Shown: positions 9,194-17,959, counted from the first letter of the stretch. The stretch: 23,067 bases of DNA from Gymnopilus junonius (GCA_015501075.1 JADNYJ010000489.1:1-23067); one strand, 5' to 3'. Made by a program: numbers and translations. The notes: generated by a model not told the origin, from the letters alone.

Positions 9194-9508
9194 CCCTTGT
9201 CTGTACATACCCCATGTACCCCTTATGTAGTCTATATATCCATTTTGAACTTCTTATTTGTCTTTCATGAGTTAATTAAGGCTTCAATCCAAAGTATCCC
9301 AGCCAAAAGCTGACTTCTGAGACACTCACAGGGATTTGCAGAGAAAGTCAGAGTAGCCCAGAGCAAAGGCTGCTTTGGACCACGGTCAAGACTTTGCTCT
9401 GTGGCACTCTGAGTCTGATTGGCACTCTTGCGGCTCTGAGGTTCTCTGAACAACTCTGGCCGTCTTCTCACTTCTCTCTCCCCACCTCAGAGCCAAGACC
9501 CTTTTTCC
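9194..9508. other. 3' end of the 2.99-kb insertion, no gene
   Basis: No coding frame was recognised. CTCTGAGG- and CAGAG-type motifs recur in both orientations between 9310 and 9495, as in the left end near 6570-6620, which looks like subterminal repeats of a transposon. A polypurine run sits just before at 9139-9158. Confidence 0.4.
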
Positions 9509-10000
9509 TGATGAATTGCCTACCAACTATGTTGTATATATCAAGCTGAAAGATGCTAAGAAAATAATTATTAATTGCATGTATTCTTGTCCTCATAAGT
9601 ACAAGGAAGCCTTTCAGACTCTAATTTAACAGCATTTGATGCTAGTCATATCTGGGCCTCTTTCTCTGTACACACTTTTCTATACTTTATTATATCTAAA
9701 GCTGATCCTACTGTTCTTCCATGGTGGATCAATGACTACCACCAACTCAATGCGAATACCATGCTGGATAATCACTCATTACCTCATATTAATAACATCT
9801 TGAATGATTGTGCTAAGGGAAAAATCTGGTCAACTATTGATATGACCAACTTCTTCTTCTAGACTCACATGCATCCAGAAGATGTCCATCTCATGGCTGT
9901 CAATACCTCTTTTGGTTTATATTAAATGATTGGTCATGCTCATAGGTCTCTATAATGCTCCTGCTATCTATCAATAATACATTACTGCGGCTTTCTGTCC
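9509..10000 (+). pseudogene. RT core of the old gypsy copy
   Basis: Recognisable pieces in shifting frames: DELPTNY at the resumed join, then HKYKEAFQTLI, WWINDYHQLNANTM, INNILNDCAKGKIWSTIDMT, MHPEDVHLMAVNTSFGLY and NAPAIYQ. Each aligns with the RT at 13240-13730. There are several stops (for example TAA after TLI) and frameshifts. The homology ends near 10000, before the YxDD catalytic box, so the fragment cannot encode an active enzyme. Confidence 0.85.
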
Positions 10001-10750
10001 TTTTCTCAGAAAGTTCCACCTCAGTGGCCCCCTACCCCCTACCTCTTAGGTTAATAAATTTATAGTAGTAAATCCTACCCAAAGTCTTCCAAGAAAAAAA
10101 AATCTTACAAAAAAATAAAAAGGATCCTAGAAAGAAATTCTACTGCTCAAATAATTTTTGGATATCCAAAAATAATTTCCTTTTATCAAAAAAAATCTTG
10201 CACTTAGAAAAATATTTCTAATCCTAATCTTTGGATTGAAATTTTTCTTGATACTGTAATTTTTTTTTCTATCATGCAGTGTCTGGGGTCTTTTTTTGAA
10301 AAATTTTTTCAATTAAATTTTCAAATTTTGATAGGTTACTTGTATTAGTAAGAGATTCTGATACTGAATACTGAGTTTGAAATTTATATAACATAAGTAA
10401 GAACATGACCAGCAGTATATAGGCTACTTAACCAAAGCCAATGTAGAAATGTCTGCAGCACTATTATACCAATGTATTGCACTTTAGGCTATCACCTTCT
10501 GGGACCTCTAGAGCTGTTTAAAAGTAACATTTTAACAGCCCTAGAGAGGTCAAAAGTGAGATCTTTGGGCCTGCAAAACTTTCAGAAACTTTCAGAGTAT
10601 TCTTAGAATTAAAAAGATCTTCTGAAATATTTGCAAATACTTTATATTTTTTTTCTACTTAGCAGATAAATTCATCTAAAACTAAAACAAGCTAGCTAGT
10701 ATTTTACTAATATTTTACTGTAGCTAAAAAAGTTCTCTACTAGTAGTATA
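10001..10750. other. AT-rich spacer with foldback, no gene
   Basis: Long A and T runs and no credible coding frame. An 18-bp palindrome, TTTTTGGATATCCAAAAA, lies near 10156-10173. A foldback at 10503-10551 pairs GACCTCTAGAGCTGTTTAAA with TTTTAACAGCCCTAGAGAGG in inverted order with small gaps, and weaker pairing extends outward to about 10487-10575. This may be a very short MITE. Confidence 0.5.
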
Positions 10751-10960
10751 TGTAATCCTGGTCACAGGATTACACGTTGTGGACCCTTATTTACTAACAT
10801 GTGCATACTCACTATATAAAGATCCTCAGGGGCTTTCCCCTCCTTCCTTCGGATCCCTCATTACCTATTCCTCATTTTGTTATCTCTCTTACAATCATAT
10901 CCTGGTCATGTTCTTTTCCGTGTGATTTAGTGTTGTCCAACATGGTATGTTGGGCTTCCA
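10751..10960 (+). repeat. 5' LTR of the gypsy element
   Basis: 210 bp, from TGTAATCCTG to TGGGCTTCCA. It differs from the 3' LTR by nine transitions and two one-base T-run length changes. The first 24 bases form a perfect inverted repeat, TGTAATCCTG-GTCA-CAGGATTACA. A TATA box, TATATAAA, lies at 10813-10820, so transcription should start near 10843-10850 by the usual spacing. Confidence 0.95.
10813..10820 (+). promoter_or_regulatory. TATA box in the 5' LTR
   Basis: TATATAAA is present at the same place in both LTRs (16506-16513 in the 3' copy) and unchanged between them. It is the expected core promoter of the element. Confidence 0.7.
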
Positions 10961-11123
10961 CTTTTTTTTGAACATTCACCAGAAGTGAATTGTGTACTTA
11001 CCTTGAGTCCATCTCAAGGCACCATTTGCCACGCCGCTTACTGTTTAGGTCCCATCACAAAACAGGCTGCTTCCCAGCCAAGTTGTGGGTTCCTACTGCC
11101 CTCCATTTCTCATCATCTCAGAA
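10961..11123 (+). other. Leader between 5' LTR and gag with two hairpins
   Basis: No primer-binding site starting TGG, as expected for tRNA priming, follows the LTR. Two small perfect hairpins are present: ATTCAC/GTGAAT (10974-10979 and 10985-10990) and CCTTGAG/CTCAAGG (11001-11007 and 11013-11019). Self-priming, known from the Tf1 group of chromoviruses, would remove the need for a tRNA site, but no complement to the predicted RNA 5' end was found by eye. Confidence 0.5.
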
Positions 11124-12821
11124 ATGACTGAACTGCCTTCTGACAGCTCTGCTGCTACCCACTGCCATCATCTTTTGCCCACCGTGGCACCTGCTCTTGC
11201 ATCCCATGTTGACGTTGAGCATATTGAGGCCTCACCGCCTACCTCTCCCGCCCTTTCCTCTTTGTCCTCTCCACTGTCGGACGTCCCATCTGATTTTGAA
11301 TCATGGCCACCGACACCTTTAGTTGGTAATCTGCCTTCCAGAAGCACCCCTGCACAAGAAAATCATCTTGTTCCTCCCCCTGTTTTGACTACTCCTGCAC
11401 CTTCAAATACAACTTCTGCCTCCACTGTCATGAAATCATCCAGTGTCATTCCAAAATCTGCCTCTTCCAGCTCTGACTCTGATTCTGACTCCGACATACC
11501 CTTTTCAACAAAATCGGGTGCATATAGCCACTTTTCCGCCGCATATACGTCTTCCACAATGACTTCTACCAATGCCACCATTGATCACCCCATTACCAAA
11601 TACTGCCCGATTCTCACCGCCAGTGATATCACCCCCAAAGTCCTCGTCGACTTGGCTAATGCACACAATGAGTACTTCATTGCGAAGGAAGTTGATGATG
11701 CTGATAAAGTCAAGAAGGTCCTTGGCAGTTTCAAATGTGTACATATTCAGGACTGGATCGCTTGTGAACGTGACCGCCTTCTGACTCTGTCCTATGAGGA
11801 TTTCATGGCTGAAGTCCGTGCAAATTACCTTCCCACCAATTGGGAAGAGACTGTCCATACCCAACTCCTCGGGATGAAGATGAAGCACAGCAACAAGTTC
11901 TGGGACTGGTGTCAGGAATTATGTGCCCTGAATATCATCCTTCACGGTACCACTTCTCACCTCTCCAATACTGCTTTGTGTAACCAGCTCAAAGCTGCCC
12001 TCGAACCTTCCCTGTTGAATTACTGTTTCCATGAAAAGATAAACAAAATGGTGGTCCTCAAAGACTGGGTTGCTGCTGTCAAGGATGCCGACAAGAAGCT
12101 CAAAGACGATTGCAAGCATACCCATGATGTTGTCATTGAGGAAACCGCATGGAACACGAAGCGCCCCGCTCTGTCTGGCAACTCGCGTGCTGGTAACACC
12201 TCTGGTGCTGCTCAATCTTCATCCTCCGACACCGTCAAGAAGTGTCCCAAATTGGAGGAGGGCGAGCGAGCCTTTCTTGCTGTGAACAAGGGCTGTTTTA
12301 AGTGTCATTGGTTCAACCAAGACCATAACAGCAATAATTGTCCCAACAATTTTCCAGATGGCGAAGGTTACAAGAAGATCACTGCTACTCACAATGCTGC
12401 TGGGAATGCCCCCAAGAGTCGCAGTGCCTCTTCATCTTCTAGGACCAGACCTGTCACCGCTGTTGTCCCCGATACTACTCCCACTTCAAGTGATGATGAT
12501 GACGTCATTGCTGCCATCCTGCCCAGTGCCGTTTTGGGCAATGGTACCAATTCGGAAGATGACGTGAGTGCTCCATTCTGCTGTAAGCACCTATCGCTGA
12601 AATTTAAGGTGCTAGCTCAACACCTAGATTTCACCTTAACCTTTGCTTCTTTGCTTGACTGTGGTGCCCACCTCATTTTAATCAGTCCCGAAACCGTCGA
12701 CGAATTGCAGCTTGAATGTTGTACCCTGAAGAAGCCCGAATTGGTCAATGTTGCTATCTCAAAGACAAGACCAAATGAATGTCGCTCTCGCAGTATGTTA
12801 AATTTTCTGTTACCACCTTAG
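11124..12821 (+). CDS. gag: Gag of the gypsy chromovirus, with start of protease
   Basis: An open frame of 565 residues from the ATG at 11124 (the longer frame from 11085 starts with GTG). The N-terminus is rich in Pro/Ser/Thr with a Ser/Asp run; a capsid-like region follows (about residues 160-345, with KFWDWCQELCALNIILHG); then a zinc knuckle, CFKCHWFNQDHNSNNC, with spacing C-x2-C-x6-H-x4-C instead of the retroviral x4. After a Ser/Ala/Asp-rich linker comes the start of the aspartic protease, with LLDCGAHLILIS where families usually have D-S/T-G. Gag coats the element's RNA in cytoplasmic particles. Near 12760 the homologous reading moves to the -1 frame, so the last 15-20 residues are probably not native and gag-pol was probably one frame. 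Confidence 0.9.
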   Translation: MTELPSDSSAATHCHHLLPTVAPALASHVDVEHIEASPPTSPALSSLSSPLSDVPSDFESWPPTPLVGNLPSRSTPAQENHLVPPPVLTTPAPSNTTSASTVMKSSSVIPKSASSSSDSDSDSDIPFSTKSGAYSHFSAAYTSSTMTSTNATIDHPITKYCPILTASDITPKVLVDLANAHNEYFIAKEVDDADKVKKVLGSFKCVHIQDWIACERDRLLTLSYEDFMAEVRANYLPTNWEETVHTQLLGMKMKHSNKFWDWCQELCALNIILHGTTSHLSNTALCNQLKAALEPSLLNYCFHEKINKMVVLKDWVAAVKDADKKLKDDCKHTHDVVIEETAWNTKRPALSGNSRAGNTSGAAQSSSSDTVKKCPKLEEGERAFLAVNKGCFKCHWFNQDHNSNNCPNNFPDGEGYKKITATHNAAGNAPKSRSASSSSRTRPVTAVVPDTTPTSSDDDDVIAAILPSAVLGNGTNSEDDVSAPFCCKHLSLKFKVLAQHLDFTLTFASLLDCGAHLILISPETVDELQLECCTLKKPELVNVAISKTRPNECRSRSMLNFLLPP

Positions 12822-13051
12822 ACAATGCTTGGACCTCCAAAACCATATGCGCTCTCATTGCTCCTGGACTGTGTATGCCTATTATTCTTGGACTGCCTTT
12901 CTTATCACACAACAAGCTCATTATAGATGCCGATTCTCGTACTTGCATTGATAAAACCACCGGCTATGATTTGTTGAATCCTCCTGTCATTGTACCACCA
13001 CCTCCTCCTAGAATGATGCTATTGATCAGATTAAGTATTCTAAGAAAGTAA
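12766..13051 (+). pseudogene. Protease C-terminal part
   Basis: The frame reading YVKFSVTTLDNAWTSKTICA, then LIAPGLCMPIILGLPFLSHN and RTCIDKTTGYDLLNPP, continues the protease begun in the gag frame, one base shifted. A TGA at 12776-12778 lies in this frame just before MSLSQYV. A proline-rich linker (13000-13010) follows. The frame is lost again near 13012, where one A seems to be missing from AGAATGATG, and continues as NDAIDQIKYSKK in the next frame. Confidence 0.8.
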
Positions 13052-13110
13052 AAAAGGCTGTTCTCACTGAAATTGTTTCTGTCGGAAAGCAACAATTAGA
13101 ATGTGGTAAA

Positions 13111-14340
13111 TTGACTTTTGAAGAGGTTAAACCAGCCGACGTCATTGGCCCTGTGCGATGCGCTGTCGAGAGACTGGCTGCTATTGAAAGATTGCAAAAA
13201 CGTGGTGATAAAGTCAAGCGTGACTTTAGAGACATATTCGAACCCATCCCTCACATTGACCGTTTACCTACTGACTACCTCCGCATATCAAATTGAAGGA
13301 TGCTGAAGCCCGCATTATGAACAGGACATATGCCTGCCCACGTAAATATCGTGAGGCTTTTCAAACACTGATCGGACAAATCTGACGCTGGGCGCATCCA
13401 TCTTTCCTCTTCCTGTATGCTTCTCCCTGCTTCATCATTCCTAAAACTGACCCAAATGTTCTTCCCGATGGGTAAATGACTACAGACAGCTTAATGCGAA
13501 CACTGTCATTGACAATCACCCTCTTCCATGGTGGATGATGTTTTGAATGACTGTGCCAAAGGCAAGATATGGTCTATGATTGACATGACAAATTCCTTCT
13601 TTCAAAGCGAATGCACCCTGATGATGTCCATCTTACTGCCATCAACACTCCTTTTGGCCTTTACGAATGGCTTGTGATGCCTATGGGTCTCCGAAATGCT
13701 CCTGCAATTCACCAACGTCGCATTACAGCTGCCCTTCATCATCTGATTGGGAAGACTTGCCACATCTACCTGGATGACATCGTCATTTGGTCGATGATCC
13801 GGTCCAACATGACAAAGACGTTTGTGCTGTCTTCAATGCCTTGCGTGCTGCACAACTCTATGTTAACAAAAAGAAAACAAAGTTATTCCAGACAGAAATT
13901 AACTTCTTGGGCCACAAGATCTCTGCCCATGGCATTGAAGCCGATAACGAAAAGGTCAGATCGATTTTGTCTTGGCCATGCCCTGAAAGTTCTACTCAGG
14001 TCTGCTCCTTTATTGGTCTCATTCGTTATTTTTCTGCTTTCCTCCCGAGATTGGCAGACCATACTGGTGCTCTTTCTGACCTCATCACAAAGGACGCTGA
14101 CCGTGTTTTTCCTGCTTGGATGGATGAACATCAAGCTGCCTTTGATGGAATCAAGCAGCTCATGGTCAGCCATGATTGTTTAACTATTATCGACTTGTCC
14201 TTGATGCCCGATTACAAGATATATGTCACTACTGATGCCAGTGACAAGGGTAGTGGTGCAGTCCTCTCTTTTGGCAAGACTTGGGAATCCGCACATCCGG
14301 TCACCTTCGACTTGAAAGTGTTTAAAGGTGTGGGTGGAGC
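13111..14340 (+). pseudogene. pol: Reverse transcriptase, frameshifted
   Basis: Conserved RT blocks occur in order but in changing frames: FEPIPHIDRLPTDY, KYREAFQTLIGQ, CFIIPKTDPNVLP, WVNDYRQLNANTVIDNHPLP, VDDVLNDCAKGKIWSMIDMT, MHPDDVHLTAINTPFGLYEW, LRNAPAIHQRR and the catalytic YLDD at about 13768-13779, then KTKLFQTEINFLGHKISAHG and FIGLIRYFSAFLP. Shifts lie near 13290, 13378, 13465, 13530, 13606 and 13793; almost all are -1. The enzyme copies element RNA to DNA. The blocks are otherwise well kept, so the copy is young or the shifts are sequence errors. Confidence 0.9.
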
Positions 14341-14720
14341 TGAATTATCCTGTACATGAAAAAGAAATGCTCGCCATTATCAGGGCGCTTGCTAAATGGA
14401 GGGTTGACCTCCTTGGCGTTCCTTTCATCATCTATGCCGACCACAAAACACTGGAGAATTTCGATGTGCAGAGAGACTTGTCTCACAGGCAAGCATGATG
14501 GATGGAGTTCATGTCCCAGTTTGATGCAAAAATTGTCTACCTTAAGGGTGAGGACAATACAGTTGCAGATGCCCTTTCATGTCTACCTACAGATCGTCGT
14601 TCCTTGCGCGCTGGTGCTGAACTGTGTGCGAAGCAAGCTTATGAATTTTGTGACTCGGGTGATGATGACGATGTGATTTGCACCATTTGTTCTGTTGGTG
14701 ATTCTCCCTTTTTGATATTG
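14341..14720 (+). pseudogene. pol: RNase H domain with in-frame TGA
   Basis: The domain begins in the preceding frame with YVTTDASDKGSGAVLSFG (about 14222-14275) and continues after a frame change near 14345 with VHEKEMLAIIRALAKWRVDL and YADHKTLENF. Then comes LSHRQA, a TGA at 14496-14498, WMEFMSQFDAKIVYLKGEDN and VADALS. The family normally has arginine after RQA, so the TGA fits a CGA codon hit at its CpG. RNase H removes template RNA during reverse transcription; this copy would stop here. Confidence 0.85.
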
Positions 14721-15859
14721 CTCTGTCATTGTCCAAACAACCATTGGACTACATCGCTCATGATGGAGATGAGGTGTGTGCCATTTTTTCTGTGAATGCT
14801 GACAAGGTCCTCCTTGACCAAATCAAATCCGGCTATTCCGAGGACAAGTGGGTTCAAGACGCCCTGACTAAAGCACAGGCTGGAATGCCAGGTATAAAGC
14901 AGATAAATGGGCTTTGGTATCTTAATGATTGGTTGGTTATTCCACGAGTTGGCAATGTGTGCGAGACTCTTTTCAGGCTGGCGCATGACGTCTTGGGACA
15001 TTTCGATTTCGACAAAACCTATGGCTCCCTCCAGACCTCTTACTACTGGCCTAATATGTGTCGGGACCTGGAAGCTTCATACGTCCCTGGTTGCCCTGAC
15101 TGTCAATGGAACAAGTCCACCACTTCCAAACCAATTGGGCCTTTACATCCCCTGCCCATTCTGGACCAACGTTGCAACTCCGTCGCTATCGATTTCATTG
15201 GGCCCCTGCCCCTTGATGAAGGTTATGATGAGATTGTGACTTTTACTGATCATTTAGGCTCGGACGTACGTGTTTTGCCCTGCAAGTCCGATATGACTGC
15301 GGATGATCTCACTCTCATTTTCTTCGACAACTGGTACTGCGAGAACGGTTTGCCTTTGGAGATCATTTCAGACTGTGATAAGCTTTTCGTTTCATGTTTT
15401 TGGAGAGCTTTGCATGCACTGACAGGTACTAGGATTAAAATGTCCACTAGTTTCCACCCCGAGATGGATGGTTCAAGCGAATGCACAAATAAGACAGTAA
15501 ACCAAATGCTACACTATCACGTCAAAAGGAATCAAAAAGGTTGGGTGAAAGCCTTGCCTTTGGTATGCTTCAATATTATGAACACCATTAACAAATCTAC
15601 CGGTTTTTCTCCCTTCCAACTTCGCATGGGCCGGAGTGCCCGTGTTATTCCTCCTCTAGTATCTAGTGAACTTGTTGATGACACACCGGAGGCCGATTGC
15701 ACATGGAAAATTATTAAATGTTTGGAAGCCATCACATTGGAGGCCCAAGATAATCTCCTTCGCGCTAAGATTTCACAATCCGCTCAGGCTAATAAGTCTT
15801 GTTCATTGACTTTCCCTTTCGCCGTAGGCCAGCATGTTTGCCTTTCAACAGTGAACTGA
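14720..15859 (+). pseudogene. pol: Integrase, almost open frame
   Basis: A frame of about 376 residues. It holds a zinc-binding HHCC region (LAHDVLGHFDFDKTYGSL ... CPDCQ), then the DDE core: first Asp in VAIDFIGPLP, second in IISDCDKLF, Glu in DGSSECTNKTVNQ. Three residues normally arginine are changed: TDHLG (family TDRLG), SDCDK (SDRDK) and SSECT (SSERT). Each is a one-base CpG-type change. The frame ends at a TGA (15857-15859) directly before RNEY, again in an arginine position. Integrase inserts the DNA copy into the genome. It is entered from the RNase H side by a -1 shift in a T run near 14710. Confidence 0.85.
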
Positions 15860-15888
15860 CGAAATGAATACAAGGCTTCAGGAGAAAA

Positions 15889-16275
15889 ATGTTTGCAAAA
15901 TTCATGCCTCATTACGATGGACCTTACACCATTACCGGCATCGATGAAGAACACTCCACGGTCACATTGGACCTCCCTAATTCCCCCAACATCTTCCCCA
16001 CCTTCCACACTTCCATCATCACCCCTTACATTGAAAACGACTCTACCCTTTTCCCTGGTCGTGAATTTGAAAAGAAGCCTCCCATCATTACCAACGAGGG
16101 CGATACTGAATACTTCATTCGCAACATCATCGATGAACGTCATTGTGGACATGGTCACTGCTATCTTGTTCATTGGATTGGATATGGGCCTGAAGAAGAT
16201 CGGTGGCTCCCTGGTTCCGAGCTCAAGGACACCGAAGCATTGGACATCTGGTTGGCCAAAAAGAAGACTTCGTAG
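15889..16275 (+). CDS. pol: Integrase tail and chromodomain
   Basis: An open frame of 128 residues, separated from the integrase frame by a -1 shift at an A run (15885-15889). It starts with KFMPHYDGPYTITGIDEEHS, the integrase C-terminal barrel region, continues TFHTSIITPYIENDSTLFPG, and ends with a chromodomain: YFIRNIIDERHCGHGHCYLV, HWIGYGPEEDRWLPGSEL. The family uses this domain to steer insertion to chromatin marks such as H3K9 methylation. The ATG at 15889 is probably internal and not a true start. The terminal TAG is at 16273-16275. Confidence 0.85.
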   Translation: MFAKFMPHYDGPYTITGIDEEHSTVTLDLPNSPNIFPTFHTSIITPYIENDSTLFPGREFEKKPPIITNEGDTEYFIRNIIDERHCGHGHCYLVHWIGYGPEEDRWLPGSELKDTEALDIWLAKKKTS

Positions 16276-16430
16276 GATTTTTTTATGTGTATTTTCTTTC
16301 TTTTATGGCCAGCTGGTAGCTTTTCCCACTGGGTTTTTGACACACCGCACTGAGCATTGTATGTATTTTCCTTTTCTCCCTCTTTTTCCTTCTATCTGTT
16401 GCTTCTTTTTTGGGGTTTTCTCGTGCTTGT

Positions 16431-16443
16431 GGGGAGGAGAGGG
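16431..16443 (+). promoter_or_regulatory. Polypurine tract
   Basis: GGGGAGGAGAGGG ends exactly one base before the 3' LTR. This is the expected primer site for plus-strand DNA synthesis of the element. Confidence 0.85.
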
Positions 16444-16653
16444 TGTAATCCTGGTCACAGGATTATGCGTTGTGGACCCTTATTTACTAACACATGCATA
16501 CTCACTATATAAAGATCCTCAGGGGCTTTCCCCTCTTTCCTTCAGATCCCTCATTACCTATTTCCTCATTTGTTATCTCTCTTACAATCATATCCTGGTC
16601 GTGTTCTTTTCCGTGTGATTTAGTGTTGTCCAACGTGGTACGTTGGGCTTCCA
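16444..16653 (+). repeat. 3' LTR of the gypsy element
   Basis: 210 bp, the same length and ends as the 5' LTR. Its terminal inverted repeat is broken at the last two bases (TATG against TACA). The purine tract directly before it and the sharp loss of similarity after CTTCCA fix both borders. Confidence 0.95.
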
Positions 16654-17950
16654 TTATTGATGCCATCTTCTTTCATCTTCACCTCCATCTTCTCTGCCTC
16701 TCGCCCTCGGCCATCTCAGTCTGTGTTCCTCGCTGTCACCCTCGTATCCTCTCATCCTCACAGCCCTGGAAACAGGAAGGTTATAGGCTGCCTACTTGCA
16801 ACTCATGTGGTGCATTCTTTCTCCATTTGTTTTTGAGTAGCCATGCTCATATCCTTATAGTTAAACATTAACCAACATGCCAGTGGTGCATATCTAAGGT
16901 CGGTATAGCATTCTTTTCGACATCTACACCATCTCACTCCCATTTTTTTTCAGTCTGCACTTCCTTCTCATTACAGGCTGACTACGTGCAACTCATGCTG
17001 TGCGTTCTTCCCTCATGCATTTTTCTAATACCATTCTTATGGTTAATCAAGCTCTCAATGGAAGCCATGTGATGGCTTTTGGCCAGGCAATGGCAGCTTG
17101 CTCATGGTTACATTCCAAAAGCAAGCCCTGGCTGCTGCTACAACTACTCTCACCATCAATGGGTCAACTCTGAATCTGAAGAGGAGGAGGTAGTGTAACA
17201 ACAGGTGTGTACATTCAACTGAATTTTCTCCATCCATTTTTGCACTGTTGACTCATGAATTTCAGTCCCAGGTCCTCATTTGTTCAAGTGTTTTGTTTCC
17301 TTGTGGTACTATGCATTTCGGAAGACTGCCATCCTCACCGTATAAGATGAATTCACGAAACACAGTCTCAACACTATCAAATCATGGAATGGGCTGTGAT
17401 CATGTTGATGGCGCCAGCTTTTGTGGGAAAGAAAAAGAAGCAGGCAATGGCAGAAGCAGTGGCTGATAGTTCATCAGCCAGTGGGTAGAATGACTGAGGA
17501 GGAAAAGAAGGCATATGAGGAGGAACTGTATGCCTGAATAGCCCCCGCTTTGATGGAAATTTTTCACATTTGTCTAGATCTCATCAAAGTACAAAATGTC
17601 TTTCAAAAGTAAATACTGGTCTATTAAAATCAGTGTTGTCTTTTGTGAGAAAACCGACTGGGCTTTTAAAAAATGAGGTGTCTTTTAGTCTTTTTGGTCT
17701 TTTCTGGTCTTTTGGTCTTTTAAAAGACATGTGAAAGACCGCACACTTTTACTGATGTGTACTGACCTCTGCTGCACAACTCAAGTGAACATGAGGTAGC
17801 AACAACAAGGAATCCAGTCCACAGATCCCCAAAAATAGATAGGTGAGGAGAGGTAAGCTACAAAGAGCTGAGGATGTTGATGAGGGGTGGTGGAGGTGGG
17901 AGAAGATGAGAAGTGAGGAGCTGTGAAGGATAAGACACAATTTAGGGTGA
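16654..17950. other. Repeat-derived stretch, no gene recognised
   Basis: No coding frame with recognised content. An ~80-bp direct repeat begins at 16785 and again at 16975 (AGGCTGCCTACTTGCAACTC against AGGCTGACTACGTGCAACTC), 190 bp apart. CTTTGATG faces CATCAAAG across 17550-17588. A run of TGGTCTTTT-like units ending in the palindrome GTCTTTTAAAAGAC lies at about 17683-17727. Short acidic or basic frames, such as one near 17491 starting MTEEEKKAYEEELYA, may be scraps of a decayed gene. Confidence 0.5.
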
Positions 17951-17959
17951 ACTTGAAGG

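Larger units (their letters stand above)
6521..9508. mobile_element. 2.99-kb insertion into the old RT, possibly hAT-like
   Basis: The block interrupts the old pol between the codons of I-D-E and L-P-T. TGATGAA occurs on both sides (6514-6520 and 9509-9515; 7 of 8 bases match if one more is included). The ends are inverted: CATCAGGAAAA from 6521, and the same eleven bases read on the minus strand from 9513. A second motif, CTCTGAGGTG, lies inside both ends in inverted orientation (about 6581 and 9490). Short inverted ends, subterminal repeats and a 7-8 bp duplication resemble hAT elements, but no transposase frame was found, so it would be non-autonomous. It keeps CpGs, unlike its host copy, hence it is younger. 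The exact edges are ambiguous by about 7 bp because duplication and inverted repeat overlap. Confidence 0.6.
2790..10000 (+). mobile_element. Old decayed Ty3/gypsy copy, split by three insertions
   Basis: Pieces of a gypsy element of the same family as the one at 10751-16653 occur in order on the plus strand: gag (2809-3517 and 4753-5202), protease (5203-5418 and 5989-6340), the start of RT (6350-6520) and the RT core (9509-10000). They are separated by insertions at 3518-4752, 5419-5988 and 6521-9508. No LTR, RNase H or integrase remains. The Gag remnant and the younger Gag align through the capsid region and share the zinc-knuckle spacing. CpG is almost absent, whereas the younger copy keeps some, consistent with long exposure to methylation-linked decay. 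Both ends are lost: the 5' end near the foldback MITE and the 3' end inside RT at about 10000. Confidence 0.85.
10751..16653 (+). mobile_element. Near-complete Ty3/gypsy chromovirus
   Basis: A 5903-bp element with two 210-bp LTRs (10751-10960 and 16444-16653), both starting TGTAATCC and ending CTTCCA. Between them lie gag, protease, reverse transcriptase, RNase H, integrase and a C-terminal chromodomain in that order, then a polypurine tract at 16431-16443. Integrase after RT/RNase H marks Ty3/gypsy, and the chromodomain marks a chromovirus. The five bases left (GTATA) and right (TTATT) of the LTRs do not match, so no target duplication is seen. Pol is interrupted by in-frame TGA codons and many frameshifts, so the copy as written cannot move by itself. 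It belongs to the same family as the older copy directly to its left. Confidence 0.95.

Noticed and set aside
9139..9300. Polypurine run followed by an LTR-like stretch
   Set aside because: GGGGAGAGGAGAAGGGGAGA is followed by T-rich LTR-like sequence, but no partner LTR or clear TG...CA borders were found.
11363..11888. Minus-strand ORFs under gag
   Set aside because: They are reverse complements of the conserved Gag capsid and Ser/Asp regions and have no independent support.
17683..17727. TGGTCTTTT units as a CRISPR-like or regulatory array
   Set aside because: The units are short, irregular and contiguous without unique spacers; this is a simple repeat ending in a palindrome.
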